Positions 23,179 to 34,077 of a stretch of DNA of 64,000 nt are shown in pieces. The stretch spans positions 868,001 through 932,000 of the forward strand of contig JANFAH010000007.1 of assembly GCA_024663395.1 (NCBI GenBank), written 5' to 3'. The notes below the pieces were generated by a model that saw nothing but the letters and a program-made list of their open reading frames with translations, was not told where the DNA came from and made no database searches. The position numbers and the translations under genes were made by a program. How positions within the stretch are numbered: the first letter of the stretch is position 1; the number at the start of each line of letters is the position of its first letter. The stretch is from Pisolithus tinctorius. Lineage: Eukaryota; Basidiomycota; Agaricomycetes; Boletales; Pisolithaceae.

Positions 23179-23190
23179 AGTCTGAAATAC
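23179..23190 (-). promoter_or_regulatory. Self-priming site (PBS) of element B
   Basis: AGTCTGAAAT (plus strand 23179-23188) lies next to the 5' LTR. Its complement ATTTCAGACT occurs in the LTR at 23394-23403 at the predicted RNA start, so the RNA 5' end can pair with this site. The sequence differs from element A, but the pairing is kept. Confidence 0.72.
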
Positions 23191-23704
23191 TGTCAAGTAC
23201 GGGGTTTCCGGGTTGAGGCTGGACCAGAGACCAAAGCAGGCGTGAGGCTGAGGGGTCAGGATCAGGAGAGGAGTCAAGGATACAGGTAGTTGGACTGATT
23301 GGACTTAGTGACTGAAGATACAGTGCTATTCCCTTGCGTGGGCCTCAGTCCGAGTCCGAGGCTGAGACGGAGTTATCAGAGGTAACTTAGTTGATTTCAG
23401 ACTGAGGTCTACAGGCCAAGTATCTACGAGTTTATATACCAGAAGTAACTATAGTATGGAGACCGGTAATGCTGGTCTCGCCAGGATTGGTAAGACAAGG
23501 ATTACTAACATATGACTAAGGTAATGGAGACCGGGACAGATGGACTGGGGACAGGACCGGGGACAGGACTTAACCGAAATGACAGACACTGCAAAGCAGT
23601 GTTCACTGCGCTAGGACATCTGGGGATAGCGAACAGGCAAGGCCGATGCTGGACTAAGTGAGTGCGAGGCCGAGTCTGGCCGGGGTCGAGACATGGCTAT
23701 GACA
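23191..23704 (-). repeat. Element B 5' LTR with promoter
   Basis: 514 bp, TGTCAAG...CTATGACA. A TATATAAAC box on the minus strand (about 23430-23438) lies some 30 bp upstream of the predicted start at 23403. The right flank TAACC is the target duplication. Confidence 0.9.
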
Positions 23705-24436
23705 TAACCCTTCTTGAGCTGTCCATTGATGAAGTCACTGACTTCTCATTGCTCATCAGGGAGAGAGGGATCAGCCTTCCCTTCTTTGGTACAAACAACT
23801 CCTTTAGTTCTATAGTGTGATCCCAAGGTTTCCTAAGCAGCATGTGCTTGGATTCCTTTTCCAAAAAGACTGACAAATATTCATGGTATGCCTTCAGAAC
23901 AAGTTCCTCAGGGATTTTATCTGTTTTTGGTTTGCCTGTCTCTAGATATCAGATCCAAGAGATGTAAGAGTTCAGGGCTTCCTGTTCAAGTCTTTCTACC
24001 CTGTGTACAAACAAGGTTTTTGGTGCCAGCTGCTGACATCTAGCTGGGCATCTACCCATTCTTTACCTCACAGGTCTTCCAATCTATCAGTGGGTTGTGC
24101 TGATGTAACCAGGTATGTCCCAGGATCATGGTACTACCTCCTAGATTGGTTATCTCAGCAAGAGGCTCCTCATGATGATCAAGGTGTTGGACTTGAAGGT
24201 GAGCCTGGTGCATAATCCTTCCAGTGGAATTAGGTGAACCATCCACATTAAATATGTCCACTGCCCTTGACAGTGCTATCTTTGGAATCTGGTTCCTTTC
24301 GATGAAACTTCTATCTATAAATATTGCAGTAGCACCTCTGTCAAGCAGTGCATTGACCTTGAATGCCAAACTGGCATTTGTTTGCAAAACCAAAGGAACC
24401 TCCACAGAATCTTTCAAGTTCAGCATGCATTGGGTT
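23705..24436 (-). pseudogene. Element C protease and RT start
   Basis: Continues the RT of element C beyond B. The region 24052-24426 encodes a Ty3 retropepsin-like domain (ALLDRGATAIFID near 24340; Asp-Ser-Gly has become Asp-Arg-Gly; GHTWLHQHNPLIDW near 24100). The linker to RT (23705-24050) has lost its frame. Cut at 24436 by the solo LTR with TSD GGGTT. Confidence 0.72.
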
Positions 24437-25779
24437 TGTCATGACTGTGCATTCATTCTAAGTCCTCACTCACTCCACACCCCTTTCTGCCAGTCATTCA
24501 CTCAGTCTGCACCAACTCTGCCCACCTTCTGTTGTTTATGAACCATCTCTGCTCTGACTGCTGTTGGACTTTTACTGCTCTCCTACTGGTGTGGGGAGCA
24601 GGTATCTGCTACCTAGTATGGGGATGTGGGCTCCAGCCTAGGGATAGGTGATCCAAAGGAGTGAGTTCAACCCAAGGGGAGTTGCTCTAGCTGTATGAAG
24701 GTGGTAGGAGTGAATGTGACTGAGTTGTGCAAGTTGCTTGACCTGTAAACAAAAAGTGTGATGGATTAAAGAGGGCACAAGCCTCAAGCTAACCTAGAAA
24801 TCTGTCAGAATTATTCCTGCAGCTCAGTGCTAGTCAGGGGAAACAGTAGGGGTCATGTCAACATTGTTACTCTGCTTGCTCTCTCTGTTTCTAACTTGGG
24901 GGCTTCAAAGTTGTTATTTTTCCTGTCAATGAGGACAGGTATAAGTGTAGCTACATGGGGAGTATGTAACTATGGACTATGTGATGTCAAAAGTCAAAAG
25001 AGCAACAGGAAATGATGGAAATTAACTGAGAACATAATGATGGCCATGAGGCCAGTTGTGAAGTATGGGTTTACCCTCAGGTGACTGGGCTTCAAGACCA
25101 GGTGACAGGGGCTAAGTCCGAGTGGCCAAAGTCAAGGCTGGGAGACAGGGGCCAAGTCTGGTTGGACCAGAGTTAAGGCTGGAGGTCAGGGGCCAAGTCT
25201 GGAGGACCGGAGTTAAGGCCAGGAGCGTGGGAACAAGACTGGTAGCATGGGAAACTGACCAGTCTTGGGGCACGCACAGGGGGGAAGCCAGTCCAGGGTT
25301 GGATCTACCTCCCTTGGTCTCAGCTTATGTGCTGTACCCTTATGCAAGCCAGGGAGAGGTCCAGGACAGGGACCGGTGTCACACACCAAAGGTGTTGTGG
25401 ACATGGTTATAGCTGACTCTGCCTAACTCGTTGACGAGTTGCGCGCAATGCCCATGCATGCAGATGAAGACTAAAGGCCTCATGCGTAGAAAGACTGTTG
25501 GACGTGAACAGTCATCCTTCGCACAAGATCGAGTCGTCAGTGCTAAAGAGAAAAGAGGAAGCGAGTTAAGCACGCATTAAAGGTTTTTAGCGCCCGTGTA
25601 CGGCATTCCGGTTTCTGTCATATCTCTGCCATTTCCAAAGATATCAACTCGGTTCGCATGCTCGCTTAAAGTGCTCAGCCCCACGATTCTTCCTTCCAAA
25701 TTTGGAGAGGATCCTCGCACCCTGCATGTTTCTACAGCACTCCATCCATCAGACGCTCATTTCGCTAAGTCCATCAATC

Positions 25780-26259
25780 ATGGCCACCTCTTCGTCGATC
25801 ATCTCGCTTGTCTCATTTGCCAGAGACAATGGCTACGTATATCTGCCAGGCATTCCCACCAGCTTCCGTCCTGAAGCCCCCTGGTTCATCCCATCATTGT
25901 CAGCCCCATCTCGTCCCATGCAGCTTGGTCAGCATGTTCTCCTCATCAGTATGACTTCCAGAAGGACGTTCTTTGGTCACCTCAGGTCTGTCACTCGGTT
26001 AGAAAGGTCTTATGTGGTCGTTTCAGTCTCCCCTCTTGATGAAGCATATGGATCGTTCCTCCCTGCTCCCTGCACCGTCTTTATTCCAATCTCATCCATC
26101 ATTCTTCCTGCATTGCGACAGCTGCAGCATCATCTACTGTTCTCCAGCCTCCCTGATCGCATCCATGATGAGTATGACATGCATCTTGCCTTCCTACTGC
26201 AAGATCCAGCAGAAGATGTCCCCCCTTCTCCTCCTCCTCCATCAGAACCCCATTCATGA
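25780..26259 (+). CDS. Unrecognised 159-residue protein inside LTR-like element X1
   Basis: The ATG at 25780 has good context (ATCATGG) and the frame runs to TGA at 26257-26259. The same ATG and most of the protein are preserved in X2 at 38187-38525, where changes are mainly CpG transitions. The sequence is hydrophobic-rich with MATSSSIISLVSF at the start, a central HVLLISMTSRRTFFG segment and a Pro-rich end (PPSPPPPSEPHS). I recognise no domain. It lies upstream of the TATA box, so it needs another promoter. It could be a fragment of a captured gene rather than an active protein. Confidence 0.5.
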   Translation: MATSSSIISLVSFARDNGYVYLPGIPTSFRPEAPWFIPSLSAPSRPMQLGQHVLLISMTSRRTFFGHLRSVTRLERSYVVVSVSPLDEAYGSFLPAPCTVFIPISSIILPALRQLQHHLLFSSLPDRIHDEYDMHLAFLLQDPAEDVPPSPPPPSEPHS

Positions 26260-26696
26260 AGTTTTTGTTAACTTCACTGAGAGGATGAAAGGGTGGGAGA
26301 CGCGATCGCGTATGCTCCCATTGCCCCACAGACCCCCAATGCCCTAGCCCCCTTTGACACCTGACTCATGCCCTTCAATTCTGGAATTAATACTTCCCTA
26401 TCTGGAAACACCGTCCATCTGTCATGCCATCTTTGGATCTAGAGATGTCTCTGCCGAGATCTAGCTTGCATCGCCACCCCCTAATGTGATATCAGTGCGC
26501 TTACTCAGTTTCTGATTCTATTTGACTCATTTTGTGATATTTTGACTATCCTTGACTCGTTCATTGCCAATACTTACCAATCCTCCTTGCTTGCTTACTT
26601 TTCATTTCTCGCTTACTCATCATGATTACTCAGTCCTTACTCATTACTTACCAAGTGTTTGTGCCTTGTTTGTCACAAGCTGTGCTCCCCCCACAG

Positions 26697-26704
26697 TATA
26701 TAAA
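26697..26704 (+). promoter_or_regulatory. TATA box of element X1
   Basis: TATATAAA followed by CCCCC; the same motif is at about 39103-39110 in X2. It supports reading X1 as a promoter-bearing LTR in plus orientation. Confidence 0.55.
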
Positions 26705-28824
26705 CCCCCATGTACTTAGCTACCCACAATCAATCAAGCAGCAATTCAGAAGCAGTCCAGCAGTCAGTTCAGTGCCTATCTCGTCATCGACAGTTGAGGC
26801 TCCACGAAGGGGTCTATCTGTCATCATTCATATACTTGGTAGTTGAGGCTCATTCAGAAGAGTCTATCTGCCTCCATCATTCATCTGAAGCTTCCTCTTA
26901 GTCAGCAGTCTTAGTCATCCCTCCACTCCTGCGTAACTCGTCATCGACTTGCGCCAGGAGCATGTCTTATCAAAGTCCTTCATCCCAAGTCCTTTCGGCT
27001 GAACACCTTCACTCCGTTCAGCATCCCCTATCGAATCGTCACTTGCTTGTCTTCTCCTGCGTAACTCATCGTTGACTTGCACGCTAGGAGCACCTGCCAT
27101 TGAAACTCCCCCCACTTTAGGTTTCTCTGCTCTCCAGGTTCCGCAGAGGCAAACCACCACTCGCACACTATTTGTCTTTTGTGTTGGATTTGTTTGGTTT
27201 ATACCAGCTTTCCACACTTTGACTCACACCGGGGATAGCCTAAGGCTCAGCCTTAGCTATAGAGTAGTCTCAGGGTGTAGTACAGGAGCTGAGGGTAATA
27301 CTTAATTGATATTCTGACTGAGGGTGCTACAAAGTATGTACAGGGGTTAAATACATGAGGCCAGTCTGGAGTAAAGAACATGAAGCCAGACTTGTGAATA
27401 AGCTATTAGCAAGATGATTAGCAAGAGTGAGGATAGCCACAGAGGCTGTGCAGAGACTAATAGCTAAAGTCCAGGTGACTGGCATACCAGAGTCAGACAC
27501 AGGTTTCATAGAGTAAGCAAAAGTCAGACAAGAGGACTAGACTAAATATAGTGCAAACAAAGGGAAACAGACCAGAGTTATGTCTGGGTGACCTGGACAT
27601 AGACCTGGGAGGACCAGGGTGGAGCAGTGCAAGGCTGGGAGGCCGAAGTGGACCGGAGATAGGGGTAAAACACCGGACTTAAGTTATTTAGGCTGGAGTT
27701 GGGTTTCCTAGGCCTGGGACCAGGTTTTCTAGGCCGGACTAGGACCGGACTTGACCATAGATAGGGGCTAGGGGTCCGGACTGGACTGGGAATGAGTCCA
27801 AGAGTCATGGATATAACACCAGTATAGTATCAGCAATTGAAAGAGCAACTAAAATAAAGAAAGCACAAGGAAGTGCAAGTGGTCTGAAGGGAAGCAAACA
27901 GGAATACAGTGAGAGTGACAGAAACCTGCTTACATAACTGACAGTGCAGGCCTGAAGAGTGCAAGTGAGCAAGAGCAGGCAACCAGAAACCTGTCACAAG
28001 TGTCAGAACTTCATCACAATGACCAAGAGGTGTGTATAGTGGTCATGCAATGGCAGGGGAAGTGACTCGACCAAAGAGGATGGAGTATTGGGTGGGCTAG
28101 AGCATGGATGATGCTCAGGAGCAGTTGCATTTGCATCACTTCTGTCAGAATGCCTGTAGAAGCTTAGTAGACCTCTTATTGATGTGATACCAACACTCCT
28201 AGTGTAGGGAGGTCCCTCTCCCCACACTGGACCATGCAGACTGTTCTCTGAGGAGTCATGTGACTACCCTTCAGACTTCTCCCTGACAGTGTGCAGTCAG
28301 GTACTCCAGCGCATGTACCGCATGGTCCAGCACCTGGACTGTTCCCTTTTTGGGATGTTCTATGTTACCCATTCATATGTCCTCCATCTACCCTTCATTC
28401 ATCATCTAGGAAGTTTTACTTGAAATTTTATGAGTCTCCATATGTCAGTTTTGATTCTGGTTACTGTGCCTCCATAGTAGTATAAAAGCCTGTATCATAC
28501 TCTGCTGTTCTCCAGTACAAATATTACAACTATCAACTTAGTTCCTACTCCCTCTGTCTCCATCTTCTGCCTGTTGGAGTTACCTCTGACTTTCCATCTG
28601 TTCTCTCCCTCTGAAATATGAGGGCTGAGATCATGGAAGGGGGTAGCACATGAGCTAAACCCAACACCCTCACTCCACTCTGCCTTTACCTTGGCAGACT
28701 TCATTCCTGCCAACACTCTGCCAGTCAGAGTTCTGTTCTCTTGTGTTGGACTTGCTTCTGAACCTCTCCCCAGACCTTATCTAGCATTGGAGTTGGTCAG
28801 AGTAGGCCTGGACTCAACAGGGTT

Positions 28825-30068
28825 TCAGACCATACAGTGGTCTTTGCACTACTACCCTCCAGATCTGGGAGATCAAAAGAGATTTTTTTTTTGTTTTTTG
28901 TTGTGAGCAGAATTAAGCAGGCAAGGTTTTACATCCAGCCTCAAGCCCTTTCAGGACTCCACTTCAGATGATGTAAAAGTAAGAGAAGGAGAAACAGAGT
29001 CTGAACCATTAAATATATCCTGTGGTTCTTCAATGTCAAGAAAAGAGAAACAATTGAAAGAGACTACAGGTACACTATTTTTGGTATTTTGATTTTTGAT
29101 TTTTGTATTTTCTTTTGCATTTTTAAGTCTGTAAGTAGAATGAAAACTGTAAGTAAAAGAAGAGGAAGAAGAAGGAGAGAAAGGAACAAATGTCCATATG
29201 CCAGGGTCTGCAGGACCCAATTTCACTGCAGCTCCAATTCTTTTAACTGGTTAATGTGAGCAACGATCTGCTTGAAACTCATCCCCTCCATTGCCTTTAG
29301 GCAGGGGTCAGGTCCAGTGTCAGTATTTACAGCCCTGACAGGGCATCCTTGTGGTTGTGCCTGCTTTGGGCACTCACTGCAATAATGGCCTTTCAGGCCA
29401 CATCCAAAGCAGGTTATGTGGGATTTGTCTTTAGGGGTTCCCTTCCCCTTTCCTTGCTGTGGAATGGTGCCCATATCCATGGGGGCACCAGCCCCAGGCT
29501 GAGTACCAGTGGCTGAGAAGCCATGAGGTTGGTTCTGAGGCCATACTCTTGAAGAGGAGGCTGTCATTTACTGGTGGTTCTCAAAATTGCTGGACACCAA
29601 CTGGAGCTCAGTCATGTATTCTTTGTACATGTCTTTCCTTTTTCCCAGGTGGTGCATGAGCTGCAGCACCTCTGGGTTTTTTGCCTGTTTGAGGCACAGG
29701 ATAGCCAAATCATCGGAAGCACTTGCCATTAACTTCCAACTATTGAACTCTGCCAAGAAGGCATCCATTCAAGACAATCCCTGCCTCACCTTTTGCATCT
29801 TCTTCCAGGCCCAATATTGCTCCATTGTTCATGGGTCAGAACCTGGAATTGAGGTCAGCCACCACATCTATGCTTGGCCAGTTTCCATTTGCCAAGTGGA
29901 AATCCAACTTGGCCTGGGCACAGTTTCTGGCAACCAGACCCATCATCCAAGTCTAGAAAGCCATACAATCCTGACTTGTATAGCAGTGGACTGCCACCTT
30001 GCAGAAGACCCTCATTTTGATGACCCACTCTTCATACTTGGCCACAGACCCATCAAAGGTTCTGGGCT
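28825..30068 (-). pseudogene. Element C gag region
   Basis: The minus strand encodes gag fragments: PRTFDGSVAKYEEWVIKM near 30050-30000, MDAFLAEFNSWKLMA (29568-29768) and a CCHC knuckle CFGCGLKGHYCSEC (29223-29567) with a Gln/Pro/Gly-rich surround. Frames shift several times. 28825-29220 is low-complexity, coding little. The start of gag and the 5' LTR are missing to the right. Confidence 0.65.
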
Positions 30069-30182
30069 CAGGGGGGGAGACAGTCCAGGGAATGACTGAC
30101 AGCATCTGTGCAGAATAGCCCAAGCTACATCAGCAGCAACTCACACCTCATAAACATTGCAACTCTTTTGTCCCTCACTGTA
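30069..30182. mobile_element. Terminal fragment of a palindrome-family mariner element
   Basis: 30106-30182 matches the right end of the palindromic element (GCAGAATAGCCCAAGCTACATCAGC ... TTTTGTCCCTCACTG followed by TA). 30069-30105 matches a more internal part (ACAGTCCAGG.AATGACTGACAGCA), so most of the arm is deleted in between. The other end was not found. Confidence 0.6.
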
Positions 30183-30414
30183 ATTCCAAAGGTCAGGGAG
30201 AAACTCCAAGCCTTCTGTGCAAAACTCCAAAGATGCTACCATAATTCTAGAACACATTCTTGACAAGAGGAAGCAAGGAGGTGGGAAGGCACTGACAAGG
30301 TGGTGACCAGGCACTGTGAGGTACAGATACAGTGTCAGCCTGTGTGGTTGAGCAAACAGGTGCCAACAGGCACTGTGTGTAAGGTCCACCCCAATATGAG
30401 AGCAGAAGTGATGA

Positions 30415-30982
30415 AAGAGGGGCAGAGGTAGGCAGTAAGGGATCTTGCCAGTGGCCAGTCAAAGGTGAGACCAGTACAGGTGTTGGCCTGGCCATGGACA
30501 AGGGGAAGAGGAAGGCCAACATGACCTCCCCTTGAGCTGGGGAGAAGAAAAAGAGGTTGAGGTGGCCATCCACCAAAATACTCGAGGGCACAGGTGATGA
30601 GGACAACATAGGTGAGGGCCCATCAATGTTGAAGAAGACTGGTGTTGAGGTCAAAGCTGGTCCAGTGACCAGTGACCAAATGGAGTGCTTGATCAAGGTG
30701 GTCAAGCATGTTGCTGACAACATGGCTGGCCTTGTGATGGCACAAAGAGAAGTCTCCTGAAACTTCTACTGGTTCACCTGGTTGTATGAGACTTATGTCA
30801 AAGAGCACTTCGAGTTTTTGGTGCCAGAAGTGCCTTCAGACCAGGATACCACTGATGAGGAGGACAGGGACATTGAGGGGCTCAACAATGAGTTGGAGGG
30901 GCTGAGGGAGGAAGAGGAGGAAAGCCAGTCCTGGTCTGAGTCAGGTGACCAGACCAGTGCCAGTTCTGGGTCCCAAGTCTGA
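30415..30982 (+). pseudogene. Antisense accessory gene of element D (second exon, decayed)
   Basis: From about 30415 the plus strand aligns with the exon-2 part of the B accessory protein: SKGxCxWP, basic KGKRKA segment, helical MECLIKVVKHVADNMAGL, then the acidic tail (TDEEDRDIEGLNNELEGLREEEEE). TGA codons near 30533 and 30758 break it. The cysteine cluster is largely lost and exon 1 is not visible. The gap to the pol end (31160) is 177 bp, as in A and B. Confidence 0.6.
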
Positions 30983-33251
30983 AGTCATGCATGTAGAGTA
31001 GTGTTGTCTTTTCCTGTACACTTGTGAATGCCAATGCCTGGTTCCAGTTCTAAGTAGTGAAAGAAAACAAATAAAAGAAGAGTAAGGGGAATCAAGACAT
31101 GGTAACTATGAGATAGGAGAAACAGATAGGGAGAAAGGAAACTTGAGACCAGTTCTATGTTATTTCTTGAAAGGACCAGGTTTGTCTGGGTACTGGTCAT
31201 GATACTCTTGGACAAGTTCTGAGGTGTTGTCCAGTTCTGTTGCTAACACCCAGGTGGTTTCTTCGTCAGTTCCCTCATAACTGGTCCACTGGACCAGGTA
31301 CTGCAACCAACACTTTCTGCACCAGTCAACCTTCAAATCAAGTATCTCTGCTACTTTGAATTCTAAGTCACCATCGACATCTACTGGTGGGGGTGGAGGT
31401 TGAGACCAGTTGGGTATGGTATTTGGGATGGCCAGTTCAAGCTGGGATACATGAAAGACCAGGTGTACAGCATGCATAGAGTCTGGTAAATGCAGGGTGA
31501 ATGAGTGAGAGCTGGCCTGGGCTATTATGGGGTAGGGCCCAAGGTTCTTCTCACTCAGCTTCTTGGAGGGCTGGGTTGACTGGAAATACTTGGCTTTTAC
31601 ATAGACACTGTTGCCCAATTTGAAGTTCAGGGCTGGCATGCACTTAGCATCTGCTGGTCCCTGGTAATGCTGCTGGGTGAGGGTCATTTCTTCACAAAGG
31701 TACTGGTGCAGTGAGTCTAAGTCAACTGCATAATCACAAGCCCAGTTGGACATGAGATCATGCTCAGGGAAGACCAATATATTAGGGTGGTAACCCTTAT
31801 TAGTGAAGAAGGGTGATACTCTGGTCATAGCACTGGGTGCATTGTTGTAAGCAAATTCAGCTAGCAGTAGTAGTTTGGCCCAGTTGTCCTGCTGATAGTT
31901 GCAGTAGACCTGGAGATACTGTTCGAGGGTCTGGTTGGTGTGCTCTGTGTGACCATCCCCCTCTGGGTGATACCTGGAGGTGAAGTGTAGATGCATGTCT
32001 AGAGCCTTACCAAGAGACCAGAAGAAGTGGGACACAAATTCTGATCCCTGGTCTGAAGTTACATGGGCTGGTACACCATGCTTGGAGAATATGTGCATCA
32101 AGAAGAGCTTGGTGAGCTCAGGGGCTGTGATGGTGTCATGAGTAGGTATAAAAATGGCTTGCTTTGAAAGCCAGTCAACCATGACAAGGATGGTGGTAAA
32201 GCCAGTTGAGGCCAGGAGTTGCTCTATGAAATCCATTGAGATGGAATTCCATGGCTTCTCTGGCACTGGGAGTTGTTTGAGTAAGCCATAAGGCCAGTGG
32301 CAGGGTACCTTGGCCCAGGCACAGGTAGTACAAGACCGGACATAGTCTTTGACAAATGTCCTTAGGCTGGGCCAGGTATATTCATGCTGGATGAGTTCTA
32401 AGGTTCTGTTTTGGCCAAAGTGGCTGGACAAAGGATGATCATGTTTAAACCTCAAGACATGAAGGCAAAGGTCATTAGAGTCCAGTACATAGATTCTTCC
32501 ATCTAGGTGGAGGAAGCTGGTGTCATCAACTGACCACTGGGAATCTGATGTATCTGAGAACCAGACTTGGGCAACTGGGTCTGAGGGTAAGGCAGAGAGA
32601 ATATCGTTGTGTAACTTCTCCATGTCCATTGGTGCAACAGCATGTAGGACTGGGTATTCAAGGTAGGTGGCATGCAGGGAGGTGGCTAGCTACCAGCACA
32701 CTTGGCACCAGGTCAATACCTTCAAGGTGGAGAAGTACTCCAGGTTCTTATGATCAGTGACAATGTCAACTGGTACTGCAGAGCCTTCCAAGTAATGCTG
32801 CCATGTCTGGAAAGCCTCAAAGACTGCAAGTAATTCCTTATCATGGGTGTCATAATTTAGCTCCAGGGCTGTCAGGGTATGAGAATAGAATGTGACTGGC
32901 TGGATTTGGCCATCACCACTGGTGATGGACAGAATACTGGCTATGGCATAGTCAGATGCATCAGTCTTGACAGTAATAGGAGCCTCTGGGGAGAAGTGAG
33001 TCAGGACCAGGGCAGTAGTGAAGGCCTGCTTGAGTTTGTTGAAAGACTGGCAGCACTCCTCAGAAAAGTTCCAGGGAGCACCTTTGTGTGTCAACTGGGT
33101 TAAAGGTACCACTATGTCTGAGTAGTTGAAAATGAACCGGTGATAGAAGTTGGCAAAGCCCAGGAAGGACTGAATGTCCTTTACCTTCTGGGGTTCAGGC
33201 CAGTCACAGATGGCTTTGACTTTTTCTGAGGACATGGTAAGGCTGGCCAGG

Positions 33252-34077
33252 TGTCAAAGTCAGACAACACCCCTGGCTCCTTCTTAGGGCGGAGTTGGAG
33301 CGGGTTGGGCTGCGGAGTACAGTGGTCAAAGTCCGAAGCAAATCCGACCACTGGGTGGTGAGATATTCATCAAACAGTGAGCAGAGGGGTATGAAGGAAA
33401 GTTTCAGAGGCTGAGGTCAGAGTTGGAGGTCAGATGAGAGGGCGTTGGGTTCAGCTAGTGCACTGCCCCCTTGCACGAGCTCAGCCCTCATATTTCAGAG
33501 GTGGAGCAGACTCAGAGGGAGTGGAGATGAAACTCTGGAGGGGACTGAGAGGGAGTCGAAGGTGGGGACTTTATTCAATATTCATACTGATTACATTGGA
33601 GTACTACATGGCCTTATATACGATGTAGGTCAAGGGTGGTGCAGTACAGAATGTAAACCAATAAGTGTATAGTGGGTTAGAGTCCTTCCGACACAAGGGA
33701 TAGAGGGTAGGGACAATGGGGACCTTAACTGAGACAAGGAAACTACTACAACGAGGAAGAGAGGGTAAATACCAAAGGAGCGGAAGAATGGAGAAAACTG
33801 ACACGAGGGCAGAACCCTATCTAGAACGCAGGGCTGCAAGTCCGACAGCCCACGTGACCAACCTTAGGGCAGAGTTGAGCAGAGTTGGTCAGAACATGGA
33901 CAGGGGACCTTGGAGAGGTGTGGAGATGTGTCGGGAGGGTCGGAGGAGTGCAGGAACACGTTGGAGGAGGGCAGAGAAGCATGGGAACATGTCGGAAGAG
34001 GGTGGAGAAGCATGGGAACATGTTGGAGGAGGGTGGTGTAGGTGTTAGGGGCTTATGCTGGTGTCATGGTCATGACA
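33252..34077 (-). mobile_element. Solo LTR S3 (family-1 relative, 826 bp) inside element D pol
   Basis: TGTCAAAGTC...GTCATGACA with the perfect duplication CCAGG (33247-33251 and 34078-34082). The block TTTAGCT/TTCAGCT..CCCCCTTGCACGA is shared with family-1 LTRs. On the minus strand TATATAAGG (about 33611-33619) precedes the start motif AGTATGAATAT. CpG is retained although the host D is CpG-poor, so S3 is young. Confidence 0.85.

Larger units (their letters stand above)
5450..23704 (-). mobile_element. Element B: chromodomain Ty3/gypsy retrotransposon with antisense accessory gene (split by two insertions)
   Basis: The 5' LTR is 23191-23704 (514 bp). The 3' LTR is in three pieces (5450-5533, 13616-14025, 16638-16662), interrupted by element A and by insert 1. 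The target duplication TAACC (5445-5449 and 23705-23709) is perfect. From right to left the inside holds a self-priming site, gag, a -1 frameshift site, pol (PR-RT-RH-IN-chromodomain), the antisense accessory gene and the polypurine tract. Without insertions B would be about 7.6 kb. The two LTRs differ mainly by transitions. Gag and pol each carry in-frame TGA codons, so this copy is probably dead. Confidence 0.88.
25377..27228 (+). mobile_element. Element X1: 1,852-bp LTR-like element carrying an open reading frame
   Basis: Comparison with S1 shows a clean insertion flanked by CCGG (25373-25376 and 27229-27232), with ends TGTCACACACC...GACTCACA. On the plus strand the order is an open frame (25780-26259), about 440 bp of spacer, a TATATAAA box (26697-26704), then about 520 bp with repeated TCCTGCGTAACTC-type blocks. 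This resembles U3 with an ORF, promoter, then R-U5 of a large LTR. CpG is retained, so it is younger than its host. A second, decayed copy X2 is at 38149-39574. Confidence 0.6.
25057..27818 (-). mobile_element. Solo LTR S2 (family 3), interrupted by element X1
   Basis: Collinear with S1 (2889-3790), from TGTGAAGTATGGG to GGATATAACA, with the duplication CCAGT (25052-25056 and 27819-27823). Interrupted at 25377-27228 by X1. No internal retroelement sequence is present. Confidence 0.8.
24590..28226. mobile_element. Insert 3: LTR-like element with CTGG target duplication
   Basis: The ends are TGTGGGGAGC...CTCTCCCCACA and the flanks CTGG (24586-24589 and 28227-28230). Its own sequence is 24590-25056 plus 27824-28226, about 870 bp, with no coding capacity that I recognise. 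It is itself split by solo LTR S2. Probably a solo LTR of an unidentified family. Confidence 0.6.
24437..28819 (+). mobile_element. Solo LTR of family 1 in plus orientation, split by nested insertions
   Basis: Pieces 24437-24589 and 28227-28819 together align with the reverse complement of the 713-bp family-1 LTR (start TGTCATGACTGTGC, end GACTCAACA). The duplication GGGTT (24432-24436 and 28820-28824) is perfect. A TATAAAAG box is at about 28482-28489 on the plus strand. CpG is nearly absent, so it is old. It is interrupted by insert 3. Confidence 0.8.
1367..30068 (-). mobile_element. Element C: old chromodomain Ty3/gypsy retrotransposon, split by many insertions
   Basis: Three blocks belong to one minus-strand element: 1367-5449 (3' LTR, chromodomain, integrase, RNase H, RT), 23705-24436 (RT start and protease) and 28820-30068 (gag). 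They are separated by element B (TSD TAACC at 5445-5449 and 23705-23709) and by a plus-strand solo LTR (TSD GGGTT at 24432-24436 and 28820-28824). Solo LTR S1 sits in the integrase. Its proteins differ from families A/B/D/E (RT motif YIDD), and it has no antisense accessory gene between pol and the purine tract. Low CpG and many frame breaks mark it as old. Confidence 0.75.

Noticed and set aside
29040..29110. AT-rich stretch as a possible LINE poly-A tail or LTR boundary
   Set aside because: No repeat boundaries or target duplication found; it lies within decayed element C gag.
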